A DNA stretch of 64,000 bases, from assembly GCA_009777715.1 (NCBI GenBank), contig WRLH01000012.1, forward strand, positions 1 through 64,000, written 5' to 3'. Positions within the stretch are counted from its first letter, which is position 1; the number at the start of each line of letters is the position of its first letter. Under the pieces are notes generated by a model. It was not told the DNA's origin. It did no database searches and was given only the letters and a program-made list of their open reading frames with translations. Shown here in pieces: positions 17,533-25,915 of the stretch. Source of the DNA: Lachnospiraceae bacterium. GTDB lineage: Bacteria > Bacillota > Clostridia > Lachnospirales > Lachnospiraceae. A program made the position numbers and the translations under genes.

Positions 17533-18870
17533 ATGAGAGATACGATCAGAAATATTTTGAATGATGACAAAATTGTGCTTCATCCATTACAGCATTCCTC
17601 GACTCATGCGGAACCTATTATTATTGAGAGGGCTGAAAACGTCTGGCTATATTCAATAACAGGAGAAAAAATACTGGATGCATTTTCCGGTATGTGGAAT
17701 GTGAATATTGGCTATGGGAATAAAGAAATGGCGCAAGTAGCGTATGATCAAATGTGTAAAATTGCCTATGGTTCTAATTTTTCTGGTTCTTCCACACTCC
17801 CGCAGATAAATTTGGCAAAAAAACTATCAGGTTATGGGTATAAGAAATTAAAGACTACTTTTTTTACTAGCGGCGGATCGGAAGCAAACGAATCAGCTTT
17901 TAAAACGGCACAGTATTATTGGAAAAGAAAAGGAAAATCTGGTAAAAGCAAATTTATTTGTTTGGAAGGCGCTTATCATGGAATGACAATGGCGGCGGCC
18001 AGTGCAACAGGCATTCCTAAGTTTTGGACAATGTTCGATAAAGTGCCAGGATTTATACATATTCCTAACCCTTATTCATATCGTTTTGCCGGAGAAATCA
18101 AACCAAATGAAACTGTAGGGCAAGCTGCAGCAAGAATTTTTGAGGAAATAATCTTAAAAGAAGGAGCAGATTCAATAGCGGCATTTATTGCAGAGCCGGT
18201 GCAAGGGTCTGGTGGTGGTATTATTCCACCCGACGATTATTATCCGTTAATCCGTAAAATCTGTGACAAACATGAAATACTATTAATTGCAGATGAGATT
18301 GTGACAGGGTTTGGCCGGACAGGAAAAATGTTCGCATTAGAAAATTGGGGCATTGAACCGGACATCTGTTCTTTTGCCAAAGGTGTTACTAGTGGTTATA
18401 TTCCTCTTGGTGGAATTCAGATTTCCGATGAAATAAATGAAGTGATTCAAAATGCTCCTGCAGAGGACGCATGGCTGCATGGTTTTACATATTCGGGACA
18501 CGCAGCTGCTTGCGCAGTTGCTTTAAAAAATATCGAGATCATTGAAAGAGAAAATTTACTTGTTAATGCAACTAATATGGGAGCAAAACTCACTACCTTG
18601 TTAAAAGGATTGTTGGAACGAGAGTGTGTAGGTGAAATTCGCAGCATAGGATTGTTAATTACAGTAGAATTTATTGAAAATAAGACAAGCCGGGAGAAAA
18701 GCTTCGAAATCGCAATGGAAATGTACAAGCAATGTCTAAAAAGAGGGGTGCGAGTCAGAGCTTTGGGAAATAACGTAACACTTGCACCACCATATATAAT
18801 CAATGAGGATAATGTTGATTTTATTGCAAAAGTATTTATTGAAGCATTAGATGAATGTCAAGGCAAATAA
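17533..18870 (+). CDS. Class III PLP-dependent aminotransferase
   Basis: A 445-aa fold-type I aminotransferase of the omega-transaminase group. The catalytic Lys (near 283) is in C-S-F-A-K-G-V-T-S-G-Y; the cofactor Asp is in L-L-I-A-D-E-I-V-T-G-F-G-R-T-G. The class acts on omega-amino acids, diamines, amino alcohols or ketoacids. Together with the aldehyde dehydrogenase at 23336 it could interconvert an amine, aldehyde and acid and so supply an unusual amino-acid building block. AAGGA is well placed ahead of the ATG. Confidence 0.93.
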   Translation: MRDTIRNILNDDKIVLHPLQHSSTHAEPIIIERAENVWLYSITGEKILDAFSGMWNVNIGYGNKEMAQVAYDQMCKIAYGSNFSGSSTLPQINLAKKLSGYGYKKLKTTFFTSGGSEANESAFKTAQYYWKRKGKSGKSKFICLEGAYHGMTMAAASATGIPKFWTMFDKVPGFIHIPNPYSYRFAGEIKPNETVGQAAARIFEEIILKEGADSIAAFIAEPVQGSGGGIIPPDDYYPLIRKICDKHEILLIADEIVTGFGRTGKMFALENWGIEPDICSFAKGVTSGYIPLGGIQISDEINEVIQNAPAEDAWLHGFTYSGHAAACAVALKNIEIIERENLLVNATNMGAKLTTLLKGLLERECVGEIRSIGLLITVEFIENKTSREKSFEIAMEMYKQCLKRGVRVRALGNNVTLAPPYIINEDNVDFIAKVFIEALDECQGK

Positions 18871-18883
18871 ATGGAGATAAGGT

Positions 18884-20749
18884 ATGAGTGGTATATGTGG
18901 AATTTTTAATACTATCGGTAATACAAGGATTTGTGAACAAGATTTAATGAAAATGTCAGATGCATTTGCACACCGAGGTCCTGATGGTGAGGGATATCTA
19001 GTTGATCAATATTATGGGCTTGGATTTAGGCATCTTAATATTAACGGCAACTTAAATAATAATAAGCCATTCATGAATGAAGATAACAGCGTTCAAATTG
19101 TTTGTAATGGCCGGATATATAATCATAACCACTTAAGGGAAAAATTAATTAGCAAGGGTCACTTCCTAAATTCTAGTTCTGATCTTGATGTTCTCGTCCA
19201 TATGTATGAAGAATATGGAATGGAAATGTTAAATAAGCTAAATGGCCAATTTGCCTTTGCTTTAATTGATCGGCAGGAACATAAGCTATTTTTGGTTCGT
19301 GACCACTTTGGGATTGCGCCTTTATATTATACAGTTTTAGAAGATACGATTTATTTTGCTTCAGAAATTAAAGGATTGATTGCAAATCATCAAATTGAGC
19401 GAAAGGTTGATTTGACCGGAATGGATCAATTTTTCTCATTGCCACATCCAGTTAGTCCGCGGACAATGTTTAAAAATATTTTCAGTTTACCGCCGGGACA
19501 CTATTTAGAAGCAAAAGAGGGATTTTCTGAAATTACAAAAAAAAGTTATTGGGATATTGATTATCCATTGGTAAATGAAAGTCTTACGGCATATGATGAG
19601 TCATATTATGTGGATAAGCTGGAAGGATTACTGCTTAACTCAGTTGAGCTAAGGACGCAGGCTGATGTTTCGGTAGGTGCTTTCTTAAGCGGCGGCTTAG
19701 ACTCATCTCTTATTACGTGCATGATGAAAAAATTATCATCGGAACAAAGAAAAATATTTTCAATCTATTTTGAAAATAAAGAATTTTCGGAGCAAAAATA
19801 TCAAAAAATAGTCGCTGACCAGCTGGGATATGAACACTTTGAAGAAATCTTCAAAATTGATGATATAGCAAAAAGACTTGAAAATGTAGTGTACCATAGT
19901 GAAGCACCCCTAAAAGAGAGTTTTAATTCAGCAACACTTGCATTATCTAAGATGGCAAAAAAAGAAAATATAAACGTTATCTTGACTGGAGAAGGTTCAG
20001 ATGAATTATTTGCCGGATATCCAAGCTACCGTTTTGATAAACTACGAAATAAGAGGAAATGGAATGAAGAGGCATCTCTTGAAGAGAAAACGCTAAGGGA
20101 GAAAGTATGGGGTGATCCATTATTCAAATATGAAACAGACTTTTTGGAAATGAGGAGCAGCAAAAACTCATTATTCAGTCGTTTTTTGAATGAAAGTTAT
20201 GATGAATTTGACTTCACCGGACATGATTTTTTATCAACAGCAATGATAAAAGGAAGACATCCGATCCATCAAAGATCATATATAGACTTAAAAGTCCGTT
20301 TAGCCGATCATCTTATTTCAGATCATAGTGACAGAATGCTGATGGCAAATTCGGTGGAAGGAAGATTTCCATTTTTGGATATCGATCTTGTTAATTTTAT
20401 AAGATATATTCCCGTTGGCTTAAAGCTGAATAATTTCGATGAGAAATATATAGTAAAACAGGTTGCAGCTAAATATGTTCCCGAGCCAATAATAAAAAGA
20501 GAAAAGTTTATTTTCATAGCACCGGGCAGCCCCTTTTTGCTAAAGCAGGATTACGAGTGGATTATGGATTTGCTTTCTTATGAAACGATTAAACGGCAAG
20601 GCTATTTTGATCCTGATGCGGTTGAACACCTAAAAAAGAAATTTGTGTCACCGGATTTCCATTTAAAAACCTCGATTGATATTGACTATATGCTAATGGT
20701 AATCATGTTTTGTTTATATTTAAAAGTTTTTGGCATTGCTGATTTATAA
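18884..20749 (+). CDS. Asparagine-synthetase-like amide ligase, Cys2 missing
   Basis: A 621-aa AsnB-fold protein. The C-terminal ATP-pyrophosphatase domain has an intact loop (S-G-G-L-D-S-S near 270) and G-E-G-S-D-E-L-F-A-G-Y. The N-terminal Ntn-type glutaminase domain keeps H-R-G-P-D-G, but the protein starts M-S-G-I-C-G, so the nucleophilic Cys that must directly follow Met is Ser, and the usual N-G-E-I-Y-N is N-G-R-I-Y-N. Ammonia release from glutamine is thus unlikely. Comparable Cys2-less homologues (beta-lactam synthetase, lasso cyclase) adenylate a carboxylate for attack by another amine. I infer an amide- or ring-forming role in this cluster. Confidence 0.88.
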   Translation: MSGICGIFNTIGNTRICEQDLMKMSDAFAHRGPDGEGYLVDQYYGLGFRHLNINGNLNNNKPFMNEDNSVQIVCNGRIYNHNHLREKLISKGHFLNSSSDLDVLVHMYEEYGMEMLNKLNGQFAFALIDRQEHKLFLVRDHFGIAPLYYTVLEDTIYFASEIKGLIANHQIERKVDLTGMDQFFSLPHPVSPRTMFKNIFSLPPGHYLEAKEGFSEITKKSYWDIDYPLVNESLTAYDESYYVDKLEGLLLNSVELRTQADVSVGAFLSGGLDSSLITCMMKKLSSEQRKIFSIYFENKEFSEQKYQKIVADQLGYEHFEEIFKIDDIAKRLENVVYHSEAPLKESFNSATLALSKMAKKENINVILTGEGSDELFAGYPSYRFDKLRNKRKWNEEASLEEKTLREKVWGDPLFKYETDFLEMRSSKNSLFSRFLNESYDEFDFTGHDFLSTAMIKGRHPIHQRSYIDLKVRLADHLISDHSDRMLMANSVEGRFPFLDIDLVNFIRYIPVGLKLNNFDEKYIVKQVAAKYVPEPIIKREKFIFIAPGSPFLLKQDYEWIMDLLSYETIKRQGYFDPDAVEHLKKKFVSPDFHLKTSIDIDYMLMVIMFCLYLKVFGIADL

Positions 20750-20778
20750 AATATATCCACTTCAATAGGAGATTAATT

Positions 20779-21027
20779 ATGACACATGAAAATAATCTTA
20801 AGGCAAAAATAGAATCGAGTTTATTTAAGATGTGGGAGCAGATTTTGGAAAAATCAGATTTTTCATTCAATGATGATTTTTATGATCTGGGGGGAACATC
20901 ATTGCAAGCATTTAGTTTAGTGCTGCAAATAAAGAAAGAATTTAAAATAGAACTGCAATTGATGTATGTTCTAGATGATTTTTGCATAAGTTCATTGGCA
21001 GAATTATTAGAAGATAAAATGAGGTAA
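20779..21027 (+). CDS. Free-standing peptidyl carrier protein 1
   Basis: An 82-aa carrier protein. The phosphopantetheine attachment Ser is S41 in D-L-G-G-T-S-L-Q, a PCP-type site. It would hold an intermediate as a thioester and be loaded in trans, possibly by the free adenylation protein at 25916. Transcribed with its neighbours; AGGAG lies ahead of the ATG. No phosphopantetheinyl transferase is present in the window, so a host enzyme must activate it. Confidence 0.93.
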   Translation: MTHENNLKAKIESSLFKMWEQILEKSDFSFNDDFYDLGGTSLQAFSLVLQIKKEFKIELQLMYVLDDFCISSLAELLEDKMR

Positions 21028-21051
21028 ACTTTACAAAAGAAGGAGACAGTT

Positions 21052-22575
21052 TTGAAATTTAAAGAAATGTTTTATGAAAGTACAAAAGCAGACGTATTAT
21101 TGATCCAGCCGCCGATTTTGAAGCACGTTAAAAAAAGGGATATTGATCCTGTACAGACAAATTATTGGGACAAATCCGATAAGGTCGGATCGTTAATTGG
21201 CGATTTGCCAATTGAACCTAATTGGGGCTTGCTATACTTAGCTTCTTCTTTAAGGCTAAATAACATAACAGTTAACCTAGTAGATTTTCACCTATACGAT
21301 TATGTCAAATATAAGAAAACTGATGAATTTGTTAATTTGGCTGAAATTGAAAGAACATTAAAGCTAAAAAAATTCAAGATGGTAGGAATTTCAGCATTAA
21401 CTCGCTCAGCAGACCGAGCACTTGTAATTGCTGAGCTATGCAAAAAAATCAATCCCGATTGTAAAGTGATTTTGGGGGGGATACATTTTTCTTTTGTCGT
21501 TAATGAGGTTTTAGAAAAATGTAAGGCAGTAGATGCAATTATTAAAGGGGAAGGAGAAAAGGCCATTGTATCATTGATGAATAATATTGATAATATTGCC
21601 CATTGGCATGAAATTGAAGGAATTGCATTCAGAGACCAAAAAGGATGTATCCACAATGATAATAAAACTAACTTTATAGAAAATATCAATGAAATTGCCT
21701 GGCCTGATTATTCTTTGTGGCCAAGCGATGTACCTTTGATCCCAAGAGTTTACCTATCAAGGGGGTGTATTGGCGACTGTGATTACTGCGTTGTTAATCA
21801 GTTGTTTTTGTGCAAATATCGTAAAAGGGATATAAATGATGTTATAGATGAAATCAAGATGCTCAAAGAAAAATATAGTGTATCAGAGTTATTAGTTGGC
21901 GACCTATGTTTTCCGGCTGATAAGCAAGGAACAATCGAATTCTGCAAACTCTTGATAGAAAGTAATATGGGCATAAAGTGGTGGTGTCAGACGAAGCCAG
22001 AGCTGCTAGATCGTGAAATATTAGAATACATGAAAAAAGCGGGGTGCGTGCAGGTTGCCATTGGAATTGAATGCATGGATGAAAAAGTTCTTTCACTTAG
22101 CAACTCACACAAATATGATGCAGGTAATAAAGAATCCATCTATGATTTATGTAAGCTAATCAATGATTATGATATCAAGGTCCAAGGATATTTTATCTTT
22201 GGTTTACCCGGCGATACAATTGATACAAGCATAAGTACGATTAAAATGCTGGACCGTCTTACTGCAAATGGGTTAGTTAATGTAACGCATATATCAGTGA
22301 TGGTGCCATATCCTGGAACTAGCACAATGAATAATCATGAAAAATATGGGATGGAAATAGTCAATGACGATTATTCAGATTTTTTAATGAATTGTGATTT
22401 GATGAATGCCGGAATACCGATTTATAAAACAGATACATTGGATAATTATCAGATTTATAGCTTATGGCAGCTTGCACTTAGCACAGTGGCAAAAAATTAT
22501 GAAAAGAAATCTTTACAAGGAACATTCATGTTTAAAGAACTTGATTATTTTGTAGATTCATTAATAGTTACATAG
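21052..22575 (+). CDS. B12-binding-domain radical SAM enzyme 2
   Basis: A 507-aa paralogue of the enzyme at 7939: a cobalamin-binding-like N-terminal domain (V-L-L-I-Q-P-P; V-I-L-G-G-I-H) and a radical SAM core with C239-X3-C243-X2-C246. It translates from TTG 21052 behind AAGGAGA; an ATG five codons later is the alternative. Having two related but clearly diverged enzymes suggests two separate methylation or radical steps. The substrate is unknown. Confidence 0.9.
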   Translation: MKFKEMFYESTKADVLLIQPPILKHVKKRDIDPVQTNYWDKSDKVGSLIGDLPIEPNWGLLYLASSLRLNNITVNLVDFHLYDYVKYKKTDEFVNLAEIERTLKLKKFKMVGISALTRSADRALVIAELCKKINPDCKVILGGIHFSFVVNEVLEKCKAVDAIIKGEGEKAIVSLMNNIDNIAHWHEIEGIAFRDQKGCIHNDNKTNFIENINEIAWPDYSLWPSDVPLIPRVYLSRGCIGDCDYCVVNQLFLCKYRKRDINDVIDEIKMLKEKYSVSELLVGDLCFPADKQGTIEFCKLLIESNMGIKWWCQTKPELLDREILEYMKKAGCVQVAIGIECMDEKVLSLSNSHKYDAGNKESIYDLCKLINDYDIKVQGYFIFGLPGDTIDTSISTIKMLDRLTANGLVNVTHISVMVPYPGTSTMNNHEKYGMEIVNDDYSDFLMNCDLMNAGIPIYKTDTLDNYQIYSLWQLALSTVAKNYEKKSLQGTFMFKELDYFVDSLIVT

Positions 22576-22592
22576 CGAAGGAGGTTGTTATC

Positions 22593-23315
22593 ATGATGAT
22601 AATTGTGGATGAAAGAATCGTTAAGCAATTTGATAATGTTCAAATCGGAGTTCTCATTTTGAAAGATGTTAATAATGAATATGGGAGCAATTTTAGCAAA
22701 ATCGATGAAATACTTAGAGAAGAAGAAAAGAAAATCCTTGATGAATTTAAAGATATTGAAATACCGTCGCATGAGAATATAAAAATATGGCGGAATATAT
22801 ACGCAAAATTTGGCGCGAAACCAAGCAAGTTCAGAAGTTCAATTGAAAGCTTGATAAGGACGGTCCTTTCTGATAAAAGTGATCACAAAATAAAACGGAT
22901 AAGCCCATTAGTTGATTTATATAATTATATTTCGCTTAAGTATAGACTTCCTGTTGGCGGAGATGATTTGGATAAGGTGGAAGGGAATTTAAGACTTACT
23001 ATTGCGGACGGCACAGAGCCATTTCGGATTCTGAGTGCAGGTGAATATGAAACTGAAATAGTAAATGAAAACGAAGTTATTTATAGGGATGATATTGAAA
23101 CTTTGTGCAGAAGATGGAACTGGAGGGAATGCAATAAAACGCGGTTGACGGAGGAATCAAAGAATATATGCTTATTTGTAGAAAGTTCAGAACTATATGA
23201 TGAAAATGCTATCCATAAAATTTTGGAAGAGATGGAAAGTCAAATAAAAACCTTTTGTGGCGGCACATCGCAAAGAACAGTTCTTAATAAAGATAATTTA
23301 AAATATGAAATATAA
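22593..23315 (+). CDS. B3/4 (aminoacyl-tRNA editing-like) domain protein
   Basis: A 240-aa solo B3/4-domain protein, homologous to the editing domain of the phenylalanyl-tRNA synthetase beta subunit. Family segments seen are W-R-N-I-Y-A-K-F-G-A-K-P-S-K-F-R-S-S-I-E, P-L-V-D-L-Y-N-Y-I-S-L, P-V-G-G-D-D-L and R-R-W-N-W-R-E. In PheRS this domain removes tyrosine and related misacylated amino acids. Free copies have poorly known roles. In this setting it may protect the producer by deacylating tRNA charged with an amino-acid analogue, or it may act on an aminoacyl intermediate. AGGAGG lies ahead of the start. Confidence 0.88.
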   Translation: MMIIVDERIVKQFDNVQIGVLILKDVNNEYGSNFSKIDEILREEEKKILDEFKDIEIPSHENIKIWRNIYAKFGAKPSKFRSSIESLIRTVLSDKSDHKIKRISPLVDLYNYISLKYRLPVGGDDLDKVEGNLRLTIADGTEPFRILSAGEYETEIVNENEVIYRDDIETLCRRWNWRECNKTRLTEESKNICLFVESSELYDENAIHKILEEMESQIKTFCGGTSQRTVLNKDNLKYEI

Positions 23316-23335
23316 AAATCAAAGGAGAAAATAAA

Positions 23336-24823
23336 ATGAATATGAATTTTAATGAAGTATTAAAGATGAAAGAGAAAGCAGAACTAAAGACACAAGCATT
23401 TATAAATGGTGAATACACTGATGCAATTGATAAAAAGACTTTTGATAATATTAGTCCAATCGATGGTAAATTAATTGCCCGAATTGCTAGTTGTTCTGAA
23501 AAAGATGCTGAAAAGGCTGTGAAATCAGCAAGACAAGCTTTCAATAAAGGTATTTGGTCGCAAATGCTTCCGGAGCAAAGAAAATCAATCATGTATAATT
23601 TTGCTAGCCTGATAGAAAATCATTTATTCGAGTTAGCTTTAATGGAAACAATCGATATGGGAAAACCAATATCTGATGCGCTTGGTGAAATTAAAAGATG
23701 TGCCAAGGGAATAAGGTGGTTTGCTGAAGCAAGCGATAAAGTATATGGTAAAGTAGCAATGACAAGAAGTAATGTATCGGCACAAATCATAAAAGAACCT
23801 TATGGGGTAGTAGCGGCAATCATACCCTGGAATTATCCATTAATGATGGCAGTATGGAAGTTTGCCCCTGCTTTGGCGACAGGAAATAGTGTTATTTTAA
23901 AACCTGCGGAACAATCTCCATTATCATTAATCCGTCTTGCCGATCTTGCATTAAGTGCAGGTATTCCTGCAGGTATTTTTCAAGTGCTTCCGGGCTATGG
24001 AGAAACAGTTGGGAAAGCCTTGGCTTGTCATTTAGGAGTGGATAAGATCGCGTTTACAGGTTCTACTGAAGTTGGGAAATTGATTCTGCAATATTCCGGA
24101 TTGTCAAATATGAAAGCTGTATCATTGGAATGCGGAGGAAAGTGTGCAAATATTGTTTTTGCCGATGCACAAAATTTAGATCATGTCGCCCAGCAGGCGG
24201 CTGGTGCAATCTTTTACAATAGCGGCCAAGTATGTGATGCTCCGACACGTTTGCTAATTGAAAAGCCTATCTATAATGAATTTATCGAAAAAGTCAAGCA
24301 TTATAGTCAAGATTATGCTCCGCTTAACCCACTAAATCCAAGCAGTAAAATGGGAAGCATGGTATCAGAAGAACAGATGTCAAATGTTTTAGAATATATC
24401 TCGATTGGCTTAGCAGAAGGGGCAAAGTTAGTAATGGGCGGAAAGCAAGTAAATGAAGATACAGGTGGTTTCTATATTGAACCAACAATATTTGCTGATG
24501 TCAAAAATAATATGCGAATTGCCCAAGAAGAAATATTTGGACCGGTATTATCGATATTAAAATTTGAAACATTGGCAGAAGCAATTGAAATTGCGAATGA
24601 TTCTATTTATGGATTATGTACATTTGCTTGGACTTCTGATTTGAATAAAGCTCGTGAGATATCAAAAAATGTGAGATGTGGAAAGATTTTAATTAATAGC
24701 ACAAGTGACGGTGAGTGGAGTGTACCACATGGAGGGTTTAAGCAATCCGGTTTTGGGCGTGATAAATCGCTTGAGTCAATGGATCAATATGTTCAGACTA
24801 AATTGATTTGGACAGAATATTAG
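23336..24823 (+). CDS. NAD(P)-dependent aldehyde dehydrogenase
   Basis: A 495-aa ALDH superfamily member of standard length. It has W-N-Y-P for cofactor binding, F-T-G-S-T-E-V-G-K, the general base Glu in L-E-C-G-G-K, and the catalytic Cys in S-G-Q-V-C. The sequence style is that of betaine-aldehyde, aminobutyraldehyde and related aminoaldehyde dehydrogenases. Beside a class III aminotransferase it could make an omega-amino acid for the assembly line. Strong AAAGGAG ribosome site. Confidence 0.95.
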   Translation: MNMNFNEVLKMKEKAELKTQAFINGEYTDAIDKKTFDNISPIDGKLIARIASCSEKDAEKAVKSARQAFNKGIWSQMLPEQRKSIMYNFASLIENHLFELALMETIDMGKPISDALGEIKRCAKGIRWFAEASDKVYGKVAMTRSNVSAQIIKEPYGVVAAIIPWNYPLMMAVWKFAPALATGNSVILKPAEQSPLSLIRLADLALSAGIPAGIFQVLPGYGETVGKALACHLGVDKIAFTGSTEVGKLILQYSGLSNMKAVSLECGGKCANIVFADAQNLDHVAQQAAGAIFYNSGQVCDAPTRLLIEKPIYNEFIEKVKHYSQDYAPLNPLNPSSKMGSMVSEEQMSNVLEYISIGLAEGAKLVMGGKQVNEDTGGFYIEPTIFADVKNNMRIAQEEIFGPVLSILKFETLAEAIEIANDSIYGLCTFAWTSDLNKAREISKNVRCGKILINSTSDGEWSVPHGGFKQSGFGRDKSLESMDQYVQTKLIWTEY

Positions 24824-24853
24824 GCGGTTTAGGTAGAAAGGATTAAGAATTTT

Positions 24854-25894
24854 ATGATAGAGAGAATATCTGATTTCGAGTTTACTTTTTTACCTGAATA
24901 TGATAATTTTTGCATTCACAATAACATAAAACAAATAATGGATTTTTACGACATAGCCAATTCAGGTTTTTATATAGATACTGCCATCGGGTTAAAGCTT
25001 AATATGCCTAGTTTAGATAAAATCAAGATGATATATAACATTGACAAAAGCAGCGTATTGGCGCCTTATGAAAAGAATATATTGGTAAATATACCGGCTG
25101 ATCAAAAGAATGCAGAATTGTCGTGGAAAGAAATTTGCATAAAATTAGATGAGCAGATACCGATCATTGCATTAGTGGATGTTTTTTATTTGGATTATAT
25201 GCCTTATTATAAAAAAGAACATTCTATCCATTCTATTATAATATGCGATTATTGTGAGCAAGAGGGGATGGTTGATATTATTGACTGGTATAAGCCATAT
25301 TTATATAAAGGTAAAATCCATATTGAAGAACTTAATTTAGCTAGATCATCTAAAAACCCAATTGGAATGCTAGTTAATAGTGGTTATCCGATTGAAAGCA
25401 AATGGATTGAGATAAAGCTTCATGGCTGGAATTCAGATTGCTCAGAGTTAATGGTAAAATCAATAGACAAAATGGAAGCCATCTATTTTTCGCCCAATCT
25501 TAAAAGCTTAGGCAATGAGTATTATGGGATCAATGCACTCTTTAAATTAAACGATTACTTGCATAGTGTGTTTAATATGAATATGGCATTGAAAAAAGAA
25601 ATTTGTATAAGCTTGCATAAAGAGCTATTTTTGATGCCCAAATATCGTTTGCTTCTTATCAAATATATTGAAAATTTTTTGAACTGCACTAAAATTAGCG
25701 AATTTCAGATTGAGCTGGAAAGATCAGAGAATGTAGTGAAGAAATGGGAGCAGCTCATAAGATTTCTTGTTAAGGCAAGTATTGGTGATATGGATAAGTA
25801 TATTTTAAAGGCAACGGAGTTATTAAACGAAATTATTAGGGGCGAGGAGTTATTTTACGACTTCCTTATGAGAATAAAAAAACGTATATTCTAA
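24854..25894 (+). CDS. BtrH-like cysteine acyltransferase, putative
   Basis: A 346-aa protein whose N-terminal half resembles BtrH_N, the cysteine-protease-like domain of the butirosin enzyme that moves an acyl group from a carrier protein to an amine. The likely Cys is in F-C-I-H-N-N near residue 21. The second catalytic region is H-S-I-H-S-I-I-I-C-D-Y followed by D-I-I-D-W-Y. The C-terminal half is helical and unassigned. In a cluster without condensation domains such an enzyme is a good candidate for forming amide bonds from carrier-bound thioesters. Sequence similarity is remote and judged by eye, so a C39-like peptidase or hydrolase remains possible. Confidence 0.6.
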   Translation: MIERISDFEFTFLPEYDNFCIHNNIKQIMDFYDIANSGFYIDTAIGLKLNMPSLDKIKMIYNIDKSSVLAPYEKNILVNIPADQKNAELSWKEICIKLDEQIPIIALVDVFYLDYMPYYKKEHSIHSIIICDYCEQEGMVDIIDWYKPYLYKGKIHIEELNLARSSKNPIGMLVNSGYPIESKWIEIKLHGWNSDCSELMVKSIDKMEAIYFSPNLKSLGNEYYGINALFKLNDYLHSVFNMNMALKKEICISLHKELFLMPKYRLLLIKYIENFLNCTKISEFQIELERSENVVKKWEQLIRFLVKASIGDMDKYILKATELLNEIIRGEELFYDFLMRIKKRIF

Positions 25895-25915
25895 AGATAA
25901 AAAGGAAAAGAGCAA

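Noticed and set aside
18884-20749. Housekeeping asparagine synthetase
   Set aside because: The nucleophilic Cys2 is absent and the gene lies mid-cluster.
22593-23315. Fragment of phenylalanyl-tRNA synthetase beta
   Set aside because: The ORF is complete with its own ribosome site and matches the known free-standing B3/4 family length.
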